Made by a program: the position numbers and the translations under genes. Positions 1 to 11,140 of a stretch of 51,452 nucleotides of DNA are shown piece after piece. The notes beneath the pieces are model-generated. The model searched no databases. It saw nothing but the letters and a program-made list of their open reading frames with translations, and had not been told where the DNA came from. This DNA is from Phoronis australis (lineage: Eukaryota > Phoronida > Phoronidae), in assembly GCA_002633005.1 (NCBI GenBank), contig NMRA01000712.1, positions 136,602 to 188,053 on the forward strand. The letters are read 5' to 3'. The stretch's first letter is position 1, and each line of letters starts with the position of its first letter.

Positions 1-125
1 GAGGGGGTAGAGTGAGAGGGAGTAGAATGAGAGGGGGTAGAGTGAGAGAGTTAGGGTGAGGAGGTAGAGTGAGGTGGTTAGAGTGAGAGGAGGTCGAGTA
101 AGAGGGGTAGAGGGGTAGGGTTAGA
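1..125. repeat. GA-rich minisatellite
   Basis: Degenerate tandem repeats of a 12-18 nt unit around GAGGGGGTAGAGTGA run from the window edge to about position 125, so the left limit is not visible. No coding potential is seen. It lies upstream of the HDHD2-like exons and is probably intronic or intergenic. Confidence 0.85.
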
Positions 126-536
126 GAAATGCTGAAATGCTGGGGTTAACACCAAGGAATTGCAATTATGTCAGCCCCTTTACCAGTAAGACTCAAAACA
201 CTGGTAGAATGTCATTGATGAGCAAGTTGTGTCATTGGGAGTCATAACTCTTTGACGTTGAGTATTAACGAGGACTTTGGTTCTTTAAAGGAACTATACT
301 TCCTTACTGTCTTTGTTGGGACTGGGCACATAATGAAGCATGAGTGTCTAGAAGTGAAAATTCAATAATTTCGTAAGTGTAGTTTTCATTTGCATCCTTA
401 ACTTACTCTCAGCACTGCATTAATGGCTGTTTGTTAAGACATAAAATGCTTTTGATTACAGTCTAAAGAGTAACTCAGTTAATATTGCTGATGCAAATCT
501 GCTTTAATATAGTCAACTCTTACTTGTATGTTTTAG

Positions 537-600
537 GATGCTAAAGATGACATTGCTGGTGCGAAAAGAGCTGGTATTTCAGGAATACTTGTTAAAACAG
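537..600 (+). CDS. HDHD2-like penultimate exon
   Basis: The acceptor is ttttag at 531-536. The exon is 64 nt, starts in phase 0 with GAT (the Asp of the GDD-like motif) and ends one base into a Gly codon. The conserved GILVKTG peptide is at its end. Confidence 0.85.
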
Positions 601-1852
601 GTTGTTGGTTAATTTTGTTTTAACATTTTCTAAAATCATTGTGGAAAATTTTATGTTTCTGTTTTCTGAAATCGTGCCGTTTTCACCTGGCATTGTGTTC
701 TTTCAGCATTGGGGATAATTCCAGCCCATTCTGATAACCAAAGCGCCCTCTGTAGGGCCAATTCAGTTATGGCTGGATGTGTGGAGCTGTTCCAGTTAGG
801 TGTTGCATTTGTGTTTTCTTGGTAACTTGAAACAGCTCGTCAGAATTTAATAAAGTTTGACACTTGTGTCATTGCTAGAAATGGCATGGCACCAATTTAA
901 GAGCGGATCGCACCACCCAGTCAGACTCTGTTGGTGATGGGATATGCAAATTTGTGTCTCAAATTCGCTGACAATTTTACTTTTCAATTCCATCTCCATG
1001 CAGTTTCTTGTTAAGCAGTGCACTCCTAAAATGAATTCTGAGATACAAAAAGACTTCTGTGTGGTAGGTCAGTATTAAATCAAAAATGTTCACAAAAATA
1101 CTCTAAATTAAAGGACAAGTTCCAGAAAATGCTTTCTCTGAGAACTAGCTGTCTGTTTGTTATTCCAGTTGTCCCAAAGTTTCTACTAAAGGGCACGAAA
1201 GTTTTGAAAAGTACATTAGCTGACTTGCAGAGAAACAACAAATGGATTTTTTCAGCCCTTGCACAACTCACTGTTGCGGTTTTTGCTTTTTATCCATCTA
1301 TTGCATTTTTTTGGTCAAATTTAACATGACTTCCAATACAGAATACACAATATTTTTCAGCTTTGTTGGAATTGCACATCTGGTTGAGTTTGGTGCCAAA
1401 ACTTGAAATTTTTTCCTTCCTGCTGTTAAAGTCATCTGTCAGTGGCACTTTTTCTCTTCATTGTATTTTGAAAACCAGTTTTATTCACTGAATAACTGGC
1501 AACAAGCTGGTTCTCAAAACAGACTTTGGGATTCCTAGAATAAGAAAAACACCATAAATTTCCAATAAAAGTCTATCTGGGTACTCGTAATTTAGAATAT
1601 TTTTATGAACGTATGCGACACCTCATACATAACCTAGAATGATAATTTATGTTGACAAAATGATGATTTATGTTAGTGACGATTTATGTTTACAGAATGA
1701 TGATTTATATTGACAGAATGACAATTTATGTTCACATTACAGGTAAATATCGAGAAAGTGATGAATCAAAGTTTCACCCGCCGCCTGACATTGTTTGTGA
1801 AGACTTTCCATCTGCAGTTGACTACATATTGTCCAAAATCTCGTCACAGTGA
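537..1852 (+). CDS. HDHD2-like HAD phosphatase, C-terminal two exons
   Basis: Two exons (537-600 and 1743-1852) join in phase 1 to give the last 58 residues of a HAD-superfamily hydrolase. The first carries DAKDDIAGAKRAG followed by GILVKTG, the conserved C-terminal motif region where acidic residues hold the catalytic magnesium. The second reads GKYRESDE, then PPPDIVCEDFPSAVDYIL and a TGA stop. This order and spacing match HDHD2, where the same GILVKTGKYR stretch precedes a PPP-containing tail. HDHD2 is a predicted cytosolic phosphatase of uncertain substrate; LHPP and the pyridoxal/phosphoglycolate phosphatases are relatives but fit the tail less well. Upstream exons lie outside the window. 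The donor after the first exon (gttgtt) is weak, but the frame and the homology both support it. Confidence 0.88.
1461..1520. repeat. Palindromic repeat, copy 1
   Basis: Arms TTTTGAAAACCAGTT (1466-1480) and AGCTGGTTCTCAAAA (1505-1519) pair imperfectly around a loop containing CACTGAATAAC. The same arms and loop recur at 31.8 kb with a longer stem, so this is a dispersed palindromic family. It sits in the last HDHD2 intron. Confidence 0.7.
1637..1738 (+). repeat. 20-bp tandem repeat beside the HDHD2 acceptor
   Basis: About five degenerate copies of a unit like AATGATGATTTATGTTGACA fill the last 100 bases of the final HDHD2 intron and replace the usual pyrimidine tract just before the AG. Confidence 0.8.
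1743..1852 (+). CDS. HDHD2-like last exon
   Basis: The acceptor attacag ends at 1742. The exon is 110 nt and completes the split Gly codon, then encodes 35 residues and a TGA stop at 1850-1852. The acceptor has almost no pyrimidine tract because a roughly 20-bp tandem repeat abuts it. Confidence 0.88.
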
Positions 1853-4447
1853 CCAAAAAATTTTTGATATGTGTGAAAAGTGTGCCTTGTGCACTGGACA
1901 AGGATGCTGTCTGCGATCAGAACCAGAGAGCAGAAAGGAAAGAGATTGCAGTAAATGAACTTCGCTGCATTGTGTCATTCAGCTATGCTCTCAAGGACCT
2001 TAGTTAAGGAAATTCATGTCCAGGCTTGCAGGAGCTGTGAGACATTATGTGCCACCATACATGTTTCTGTTTTTTTGGGAAACGCTACCAAACAACCAAG
2101 CCAATCAAATGTATAAAGGGCGAGGTAATACCTCCGCGTGAGGCAGTCCATCTCAAAACAGTTTACGGCTCTGAAAACATGTACCAGGTTTTAAAATATG
2201 CGATCATAACTCCTGATTTCGTTATTATGTTCAAGTAGTCTGAAACTATACAATATTAAAATAGGAACTGGAAATTGTAACTTCAAAACTCTTGACAAGA
2301 GTACTTAGTGCTGTAGACTTCTGTTGCCTCTGTGATTTGCACGTTACTCATCTCTTTGTCACTTTGTCTTGCATTGTTGATTTTGGAAAGTTTATATGAG
2401 CTGTGGGAGATCATAATAAAAGAAATGTGACTAAGATGAGAATGATAATGGGATGGGAATATCCGCTGAGGCAAATTATAGGGGGATGACACCTCATCCA
2501 AGTGACAGATGCTCACTATTGTCCGGAAAGCAGTCCGTATGCCACACAAGTCTGTTCGTGTGTTTCATTGCCTAGTCCCACATGTACCATTTTTCAACCT
2601 CACGATAATATGAGGCAGACTGAATGCCCCATTTGGATTAAGTTGAGTAATCCCTACTTCTACTAGTGATATATGTGTATAAAAGATCTTTGCGCCTGAC
2701 CTTGAGACACAAGGAACCACTAGTTGTTCTTGTATCATGTATCTAAAGTGACTTATAAACCCCGTGGAGGGCTGGGTGTTCCTAGTCTTTGTAATGTATT
2801 CATTGTTTAAATTCATTTGAACACCTGTCACTATAATAAAAAAATTACTTACTTACTTACTTACTTACTTACTAGTTGTTAATAAGAAATTATTTCAAAT
2901 CTGAGTAAGGCACAGTTTGAGAACATGCTGGTATTTCAAATTGGGCCATTTTCAATCTATGGTAATTCTACATGGTCTTAGAATTTCACCTGAAGGCAAC
3001 TTCGATATTTTGATTGGTTTGTCATGTGAGCAGCAGGGTGAAGTGTAGTACTGTTGACTGGGAAATATACAACCCTTCAATAGGTTGGGTGACCTTCAAT
3101 TATAGCCAGTGACTGAAAACCGAAAACCTATATATAGTCATTACCATAACATACACGCACACTCTGGCGCGTTAGGGCTATTGCACTGTAGTATTTGGGG
3201 TTTATTTCTTGACCGGTCCATGAGTATTGTGTTGCGATTTCAGAATAGTAAAATGCTCGGAAAATGTAGTTTATCCTAGATTGATCAACAAAGGCTTGTA
3301 CGTACAATAAACCAGCTTCATTTGTATTTAGCAATTGGTAACTCCACAAGTTTGTCTCTGTACCTTTGTATTCATACATAATGTAAACGACTGCATATAC
3401 TCTAATGATGGGTTATAAACGTCCTTTTACCGAACAAGTCCACCGTTGTTTTGCCTAAAGCTTTGCAGGTTATCCCCAGTAGGCCTAAAAGTATTCATTT
3501 GATTTTCAGCTTTACATGAATCTATCAATAATAATAATAACAATGGCAATAGGAAAGGTAGTGGTCACTTGTCCCTAAAAAGGTACTCCGATCTTTATAT
3601 GTGTTGCTAATAATTCTCATAAATAAGCTCATTGTGCAATCACACGAAGCCTGAATTGTCCAAAAATTATCATTAGACCAGTGACACGTCGTCAACCTCT
3701 TGGGGTAAAAAGCCAACTCACGGATATCAAAGTGCCGTATAACCGTCACAAAAAGTGCTAAAAACTTTCTCAACAAAATTGGCCAAAATTTAGATCTCAT
3801 GGATTATTCGTTATGTCAGAAATCGCGTGTCAGGCGTACAGAAAATTTCTACGTAAGTCATGTACGCCCGTCACATTCATGAAAATACAATTTTTGGGCC
3901 AATAAAAATATGCTAAGTTCTTGTTTTTACTTTCTAAACTTGCAGAAGATAAAATTTGTGTCACACTTTAGAACCTGGAACTGTAAAATATTACAAAGAT
4001 GGCAATAAAATCAAGTAAATAAGTTGCTACGCATTTAAACTAGATGTATTAGAAAATTTCAATACAAAAGTTTTGCAAAAAAATTTACAGTGTCACCTAG
4101 TACATTCTAATAAAGAAGTCGGATTGTGAAAATTGGACAGTTTGACTTCATTCTTAAGGAAAATAAAACGAATTAAAAATTTGATGAATCTGCTATTTGT
4201 AAAGACATTCCTTAGTTTTTAGAAAATTGAAAAAGCAAAAAGTATTCATACAAAATTTAAAATAATATGACACCTAAAAATGTGTGTCAACTTGCTGTTC
4301 TGATGCATTAAACCGGTTATTTCTGCACAAACCCGCTGTTTTGTGGTGAAAAAGCCGATACTGAGCAATTTTGGGAGGTAGCAACCTGTCACTCATTTTA
4401 TTAAGTATTTTGTCACACAAACCTTCACTGAATGTAGTCACTCTCAG
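1853..4447 (+). other. HDHD2 3' flank; no gene seen
   Basis: No protein-coding exon is recognisable. The HDHD2 3' UTR probably ends here: candidate poly(A) signals are ATTAAA at 2255-2260 and AATAAA at 2415-2420 and 2835-2840. Short ORFs on both strands show no domain or splice support. The rest is AT-rich unique sequence. Confidence 0.5.
2841..2873 (+). repeat. (TTAC)n microsatellite after an A-rich tail
   Basis: About seven tandem TTAC units directly follow AATAAAAAAATT. A poly(A) signal followed by a short-unit tail resembles the 3' end of a retroposed element, but no upstream element body was recognised. Confidence 0.7.
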
Positions 4448-4634
4448 GGGCTGATCCAGGATTTTGAGTTGGGGGGGGGGGGGGGGGCGGGNGCAGACTA
4501 TTAGTCGCGATTTTGCCAGTCAGATAATTGCACCCCCGAACTGCCAGATGGAACATGGGAGAATGTTAGGGGGAACATGGGAGAATGTTAGGGGTACCAT
4601 AGTATCCTTCCCCCTCCTCTAAATCTTGTCTAAA
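4448..4634 (+). repeat. GGATCCAGGATTT dispersed repeat, copy 1
   Basis: It starts GGGGCTGATCCAGGATTTTG followed by a run of 17 G (4471-4487) and one ambiguous base (4492). It ends in a C-rich stretch and TCTAAATCTTGTC. A second copy with the same start, G-rich tract and C-rich end is at 25.92 kb. Inside is a 22-bp tandem duplication (about 4552-4596). Confidence 0.7.
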
Positions 4635-5572
4635 TTCTTGTGTTTTTCAGTGAATTGGATGGCTTGTATGAGCAGTTTATAGCATTAACGATGGCAACGT
4701 TTGGTATTTACAAATTTCTGGCAAAAGAAGAATCTTGTTCTCGCAATCTTTTCGCATTGACGTGCGAAAACAATTTTTTAAAGGCCAACAAGTGTATACA
4801 AATTGATTTATCACTCTCATTATGATTCATAATTTTTTATGCATGATTTTTATCATCTTTGAAGGGAAGTGTGAGTTTTTAGAAGGTTGTTTTGTTGAAA
4901 AGATAACATCCTCGTGTACATACCCAGCATAGGGTTGCTCAAGATGATGACTGTAGGCAAAATGCCAGTTGGTATATTTTGATTAAACAAAAATAATTTT
5001 TCATTACACACTAATTGAATTTTGAATCACTTGCAAAAGAGCAGTATAGCATAAACGGTGAAGTTTGTATTATTCTGAATTGCTATCTTAGCTACAGCCT
5101 ACAGTTTACATAGTAGAAATTCAGAGTGAACGTCCGTCAAACTCGCATCGAGTTGTCTGACAAAAAATTCTAAGATGTCATAAAAAATTGTGTGTTGTTC
5201 TTCAAACATTCCACTAGATGATCATATAAAAATCTAACTTTTTACAATTCTCAGAAAATTCATGTTAATTTTTTTATTCAAAAATTCAAATTCTGTGCGT
5301 TTGTGCGTCACACCCCTTTAGAGGCGTTTTACTCAGCCAGACTACAAGATCAGACAAAAGTTTATACAGGCACGAAAACGAGCTATCAACGAGACCTCTA
5401 ACAATACTTTCCTAGTAGCGTGAACATTTTTTCACCGTTGACCAAAATGTTCTCTGATTGTGCGTCTGTCACAAATGCAAAATTGCCCTAACTATATAGC
5501 ATACAGTACCACAACTGCCGCCGCCGGAAGCCTTAAAAATGAGTCCCGTCTGCCGCTGGCATGCCAGTGGGC
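4635..5572. other. No gene recognised
   Basis: AT-rich sequence. A 58-codon open frame after a pyrimidine-rich AG at about 4650 ends at 4825, but it resembles no family known to me and has no partner exon. Nothing else is supported. Confidence 0.4.
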
Positions 5573-5691
5573 GGCGGCGCAGCACTGAAATAAGTGGGGG
5601 GGGCATAGCTCCTCCAGTCCCCTATCATTTGCGACGCACCATAGGGGGCTGGAGGAATTTAGCCCCCCACTTTTTTCAGTGCTGCGCCGCC
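5573..5691. repeat. 119-bp palindromic element with G/C-rich arms
   Basis: The outer arms GGCGGCGCAGCACTGAAATA and their near-complement (5664-5691) match at about 28 of 29 positions. Pairing continues inward through GCTCCTCCAGTCCCCTA and TAGGGGGCTGGAGGAATTT, leaving a loop of about 17 nt. Right-arm copies recur at 34.04 kb and twice near 48.7 kb. It looks like a small non-autonomous, foldback-type element. Confidence 0.75.
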
Positions 5692-5879
5692 AACTGCCTA
5701 TGGTCGGGTGCGCCGCTCATGTATTAGTGAGCGCTTTTTCGGAAATATATAGCATGGTGCCTAGCTGAAACGAACAAATAATGCGATATTGTTTTTCTTG
5801 TGTCTACAAATTATTCGCTGCACTGGTGTGAATCTCGCCCAACAGTGCTCACTGGCAGCAGCCGAAACAACTATGCCGT

Positions 5880-6915
5880 GACGAGTCGGTAACGTTCACA
5901 GGCTGCGGCCTCCTGCCTGGCCGTGAGGCACCGGTTGGGGCAAAGGGACCATGACTACAAAATAATCCTTACACGGTCAGTGCAACCAATAGTTTGATCT
6001 AATATGTAGCGCCCGAAGACGGACGCAATGCTGAAATTTCAACAAACACGTTTATAATTCTTGGCAGAAAATTTAATATGTCCATGGCAACCCGGCCAGT
6101 ACACACGTAACCCGCCGTCGATCTCTCAGTAGTAATATGTAGGCTAAGGATGACAACCCCCAAAGACGGTACGTATGACGAGTCGTTCACAGGCTGCCTC
6201 AATGGGATGGCACTGGCGCCGGAAGGGTTTTCACAGGTCGACCAAATAATCCTTATACGGTCATGCAACTATTTAACTTCGATTTACTGTAGCTCGCTCA
6301 ATCCGGCCTCAATATCGAAATTTGAACGAACACTATGTATAATTTTGGCTTGGAAATTTAATATGTACATACATGGCAACTTAATTAGACACGTAACCCG
6401 TCTGCAATAAATAAGTCCAGGTTGACAATCCCAAAGGCTGTGACGAGTCATTCACAGGCTGCCTGCCGGGGATCATGGCACCGGCCGGTAAGGTCACAGG
6501 TAGGCCTATATCGACCACTAAATAATCCTTATACGGTCATGCAATGAACTATATAACTATAATCTAATGTAGCTAACTCCCAATTCGCAATATCGAAATT
6601 TCAACGAACACGTATATAATTTCTGGCTTGAAAATTTAATATTTCCATACATGGCAACTTAGACACGTAACCTGTCTGTAACATGTAAGTTCACAGGATG
6701 ACAACCCCAAAGGCTGTGACGAGTCATTAGTCACAGGCTGCCTGGGATGGCACGGGCCGGTAGGATTTTCACAGGTATCGGCCAAATAATCCTTATACGG
6801 TCACGCAATAATATAACTTGATCTACTGTAACTCCCCAATCCAAAATATCGAAATTTGAACGAACACGTGTATAATTTTTGGCTTGAAAATTTAATATGT
6901 CCATATATGGCAACG
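5880..6915 (+). repeat. Satellite, four units of about 265-297 bp
   Basis: Units start at a shared GACGAGTC at 5880, 6177, 6442 and 6718; the last is partial and stops near 6915. Each repeats in the same order: CACAGGCTGCC, AATAATCCTTA followed by ACGGTCA, ATATCGAAATTT, AACGAACAC, AAAATTTAATAT, ATGGCAAC, and then ACACGTAACC in the complete units. Divergence between units is moderate, so the array is old. It lies just upstream of the proposed first exon of cofilin gene A. Confidence 0.9.
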
Positions 6916-7247
6916 GGTTGGGTGACCTCTCGAGAGTACATTGAATACGAGGCATGTCATGTGTTTACTGTGATTCATTCGCGAAGGTATCAAATAGGTA
7001 TAAATGGTTCATAATAACATCACATATCCAAAACCTATCTTTATACTTACCTTTCTACTGATATAGTACATTAAAAGTGATTTAAGATTGTAATATTCGC
7101 AAATTGCTCGAGACTTATAATTCTGTTGGTTCTAATTTCGGCGTAGTAAATCAGTTTATCCTATAGTGAATCGGTCTACATCCTCTCTGGCTTGTGATCC
7201 GTGGAAGGAGGAAGTGACTATATTTCGGTGACAAAAAGAATCACAAA

Positions 7248-7250
7248 ATG
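7248..7250 (+). CDS. Candidate one-codon first coding exon of cofilin gene A
   Basis: ATG at 7248-7250 is followed directly by a perfect donor, gtaagtaaat. In animal ADF/cofilin genes the first coding exon often holds only the start codon, and all three ADF genes here begin exon 2 in phase 0 with no required ATG at the boundary, so such an exon is expected. It is the best ATG/GTAAGT junction I found upstream of gene A, 6.9 kb from exon 2. A weak TATAAAT lies at 6999-7005. Linkage to A rather than to B or C is inferred, not shown. Confidence 0.4.
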
Positions 7251-7862
7251 GTAAGTAAATTTCTGCATTTTGTCAAATTTGGATTTGGTGGAAGGTCTCT
7301 ACAAGTATCTGTAGTACCCTTAAGCCTGCGAGAAATACATATTCCATTGATATCTTGTAAGGAAAATTGTTTCGAGTCACGAGGAACTCGGCTGTCTCCC
7401 GGTAGTCGGTAGGTGTGGATCAGACCGGAATTGTGCGCCAGTAAAAGGCAGTCCAAGCTTTTTGGGTATTTCCATTTGGTTGACTTCCAATAAACAAGAC
7501 CTGAAATAATAAGTTTAGATACAAGTCGGTTTGATGTACCCATCATCCACTCACGTTTTCACTTCAATGAAAACTACCAGTAACTTTAGTAATTTGCACT
7601 ACTTGAGCACAGCTCCCCACGTTACATGACCTATTTAAACCAGTCGGAAAAGGGGGTTGATACCTGATGTCCTTACTTTGTTATGCATTTCTAGGTTCAT
7701 GCTACGCTTTTATAGTCAAATTGGCTAAAATATCCAGACCATTGTGTTCTTATCTTTTATTTTGTAGTGTAACTGGTATTTTTTGAGGGGATGAAAACTT
7801 CTCATTTCAAAGTCGAATTCCAGGTTGCCCCCTGTTCACGAGGCTTAAATGAATACATAAAG

Positions 7863-8080
7863 CGTGATTGGTGTAGTAAAAAATAATATAATCCAAGTTT
7901 TGAACATGGTACCTCTTTGTTTCAATGCCAGGCGTCCTAACCTGTCGAACAAAGAGCAATTGTCCTTAGGCGAGTGATTAAGAGAGTCCTTTATATTACT
8001 ACACTCACTGCAGGTTCATCACACTTTTCCCCATTCAATGATTTAGGGGTCACGCTGCCTAGAACTCAACTTCAGTGTGG
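7863..8080 (-). repeat. tRNA-derived SINE-like repeat, copy 1
   Basis: On the minus strand it has a tRNA-like head with an A-box-like GACAGGTTAGGA and a degraded B-box region (ATGTTCAAAAC). It aligns along its length with the copy at 8.86 kb, through the shared GTGATTAAGAGAGTCCTTTA / GTGATGAAGAGAGGCCTTTA region. It is not a functional tRNA: stems are broken and there is no discriminator end. Confidence 0.6.
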
Positions 8081-8190
8081 CCCCCTCTGCATGCGCTTCC
8101 TCCTCGGCCATTATGACATTATCAAACTCAAGAGGCTGTGTTGTCCTTTTCTGCTGTGGTGAATGCGTACCATTGTTGAGCACCAATTCA

Positions 8191-8846
8191 CAGGCGTCCT
8201 CAGCTTCTAATCGTCCCCAATACACTACATATAATACTACAAGGTATGACACTCCTGACTAGAAATTCCACGGGTGTTTCACTTCAGCCGTCCATAGCAA
8301 ACATAAAACTCAATACATTTGCATAAAACAGAGGTTCAACAAACCATGAAGAATTTTTGTCTCCCAATACCATTCACGGTCTCCTGTTCCGGCGACTTTG
8401 TAAGAAATTTGCAGTCAAAGAACAAAAATGTTCACAAAAAGCCCAAACACACTAACATCTTGGACTGCTCGAGGTCAAAGACGGTACGGAAATTACCGAT
8501 GAATTACGGATGGACAGCATTATCGACATCATGACTTTACGCGACAAACTGGCAATTTCTGTACCGCCCTTGACCTCGAGCCGTCCAAGATGGAAGCGTG
8601 TTTGGGCTTTTTGTGAAATTTTTGTTCTTTGACTGCGAATTTCTTACGAAGTCGCCGGAACAGTACACCGTGAATGGTATTGGGAGAAAGAAAAATTCTT
8701 CATGGTTTGTTTTTGTAAATGTATTGAGTTTTATGTTTGCTATGGACGGCTGAAGTGAAGCACCCGTGGAATTTCTAGTAGGGAGTGTCATACCTTGTAG
8801 TATTATATGTAGTGTATTGGGGACGATCAGAAGCTGAGGACGCCTG
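8191..8846. repeat. Long inverted repeat (foldback), about 300-bp arms
   Basis: The left arm (8191 to about 8498) starts CAGGCGTCCTCAGCTTCTAA. The right arm (about 8548-8846) ends with its complement, and the arms match closely for some 300 bp around a loop of about 50 bp containing ACGGATGGACAGC. The arms differ by scattered substitutions and small indels, so they are not an artefactual perfect mirror. SINE-like copies in the same orientation flank both sides. ORFs inside it are shadows of the palindrome. Confidence 0.88.
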
Positions 8847-8856
8847 TGCACCAATG

Positions 8857-9070
8857 TAGTGAAAAATCACCTAGTCCAAAATTTGAACCTGATACCTCCT
8901 GTTTCAAAGCCAGGTGTCCTAACCAGTCGACCAAAAGCAATTGCTCATAGGTAAGTGATGAAGAGAGGCCTTTATGTTGCTACACGCACTGTAGATTCAC
9001 CACATAGGGAGTCTGGCTGCCCCTGCGACAAACTATAGGGGCGACACGTTGCCTAAAAATTCCATATCTG
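8857..9070 (-). repeat. tRNA-derived SINE-like repeat, copy 2
   Basis: This is the better-preserved copy. On the minus strand it has an A box TGGTCGACTGGTTAGGA (8917-8933), an anticodon arm with loop CTTTGAA between CCTGG and ACAGG, and a B box GGTTCAAAT (8881-8889). A tRNA ancestor is clear, although the acceptor stem is lost. The anticodon position reads TTG, suggesting a tRNA-Gln-like head. Confidence 0.65.
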
Positions 9071-11140
9071 TGTTCTGTTTTTAGTGAATAAACAATTGCT
9101 CTGTTGGGTGGGATGATAACATACTTAAAATGCATTAACACTAGGCAACATGTTTCCCCCAATGTGTTGCGCCATTCCTTACAAAACAATAGCTTAAGTC
9201 CCAAATATTGACGTTTTCACTTTGTCAGATTTATCCACAAAAACCATGATTAAGAAAAAATTTTAGGTCTATAGGGCTCAATGTTTAGCATTATGTAAAA
9301 TTGCCAAATGTGACCTAGCAAATTCCGTGGTCGCCAAACGGACAATGATGTTGCTAAAAACCTGCAGGGGTCAGGATAGTGCTTTGATCTCTTTACCCTG
9401 TCCATTCCACACCCAAAAAACGAAACATTGTTTACGCATACGTCGGGGTCAAGCCCTGCCATATTTCGTGGTGCGATGCGGACTCCCATCTATTTGCCTG
9501 CTATTATAGACTGATCTCTGGCGACTTCGTGGCGACTTTGGATTTTTACCAGGTCGCATTTATGATCTGTAGGTTGCCAAATCGAGCACTGGTCTATTAT
9601 TAGCTTGGTTTTTACTGTGTGGATGACATAAAACAATAAAATTCCCATTATTTGTAGCAAGGTAATCAGCCTTTGGAAGTGGAAAATGACAATTTTGGCA
9701 ATTGTTTCCGTGTGAAATAAGTGGAGACTTACTGCATTGTAGCTTAGACTGGACAGACTGCAAGTTTGACTGTTGTGTCTGCTACATGGTTCAAAGAAAA
9801 ATTCTAACTGTTCTTTGAACATGAATGTGAGCATGCCAATTTACGGTGTGCCGTGCAAGTTTGTTAAAGTTTCCTAGATTTTGAATGTCTGGACTTCAAA
9901 GCTGTTATGACTTCTCTCTCTACCAGTGTAGCTTGATCGACATACATCTTATGTAAGGTGAAAAAACCACCGTGGAATTAGTGCTATTGCAAGAAAAATG
10001 AAATTATCTATGCTCTATAAAGCCGTCTGAATCCATCCAGAGGTTTTTAACTAAGTCACGATGAATATTGGTGTTATCATTCACAATAAACCCAGGTTTG
10101 CTATGTGGCTACAGCTTTACAGGTGTATGTGACCCCCATATAAATGGGTTAGGTGTGGAATGCTGCCTCCCCAAGTAATCAAGAACATCCACATGCTGAT
10201 AATTCGCATTTGTTTTGTCAATGATAAGCCCGACCTTATTGACTTGGTTCTATTGTGAGTCATGAGGTGGGAGATTTTCCATATAAGGAGATGTATTTCC
10301 TCAACATGACCAGTCCAGTGGTGTTACTCAAGCTCAACTACATAAGTTGTTCTTGAAGTCATCGCGACTTCTACAGTTCTCCACACTGTGTATTTACTTG
10401 TCACAACAATGAGTTTGGCTTGCTTCTGTGTACTTTGAAATTTATGTAAGCTAGCATGAACTTTTGAGAGATTAATCATTTCAATAAGTCGCATTTTGGA
10501 CTTGAGATCAAGTCTCAGACAATATGGACATGGGAGTTTTTTGAACAAGTATGTTCACGAATTATATTCTTGCTTAATTTTCTTTTGTGGCTAACACTGA
10601 ACAAAGATTTTGAAATTCTTGCTACCATATTCAGTTACTCATTTTTGCTTAGAATTTATCTCTCGGTAAACATGTCTTTGCTATGTGCAGAGTAGATGTT
10701 TGTTCTTCCTTTCATCGTAAACATCACCTCTAAGTTTTTTATTTGGTTTTGTCAAGTGCTGTTCCTCAGAGCAATCGCTTTTGTTTTGGACATAAGTCAT
10801 TCTAATGCTTGCAGAGTGTTTCTGTTGATCAGTGTGCTGGGGTTATGCTTCAAACAAAAAATTGCATGTTGGTTAGTACAGGTTATATCCTTTCTAGTCT
10901 TTACAAGGTTAAAAATTTTGAGTGTTTTCAAAAACTTGGTCATGTATGTGTTGTTCTACCTCCTTGAAAATGGACAATTGAATGTTGATTTTGGACACTG
11001 TTTGCAACAGACATTCTTCGGCTTCATGAATGAGAAATACTTAACATTGTCCAGCCTGTTGTGAATTTTCCTAAAAGTAAATCACTCTATTGCAATGTCT
11101 AAAACTAGCCAGACCTGCTTGTCCTTATCCAATGTTAACT
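9071..11140. other. Intron of gene A; no exon seen
   Basis: AT-rich sequence. A 122-codon, very hydrophobic plus-strand frame (10696-11064) and a 114-codon minus-strand frame (9490-9834) are open, but both are T-rich or A-rich low-complexity translations with no domain, so I do not call them genes. Confidence 0.45.

Noticed and set aside
4471-4487. Run of 17 G followed by an ambiguous base
   Set aside because: Part of a dispersed repeat with a G-rich tract, and likely imprecise sequencing; not a regulatory quadruplex claim.
4640-4825. Frame ELDGLYEQFIALTMATFG as a terminal exon
   Set aside because: The acceptor is acceptable, but no family match or upstream partner is visible.
10696-11064. 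122-codon hydrophobic plus-strand frame
   Set aside because: The translation follows from a T-rich stretch, with no domain, no splice partner and no codon bias. Not called a membrane protein.
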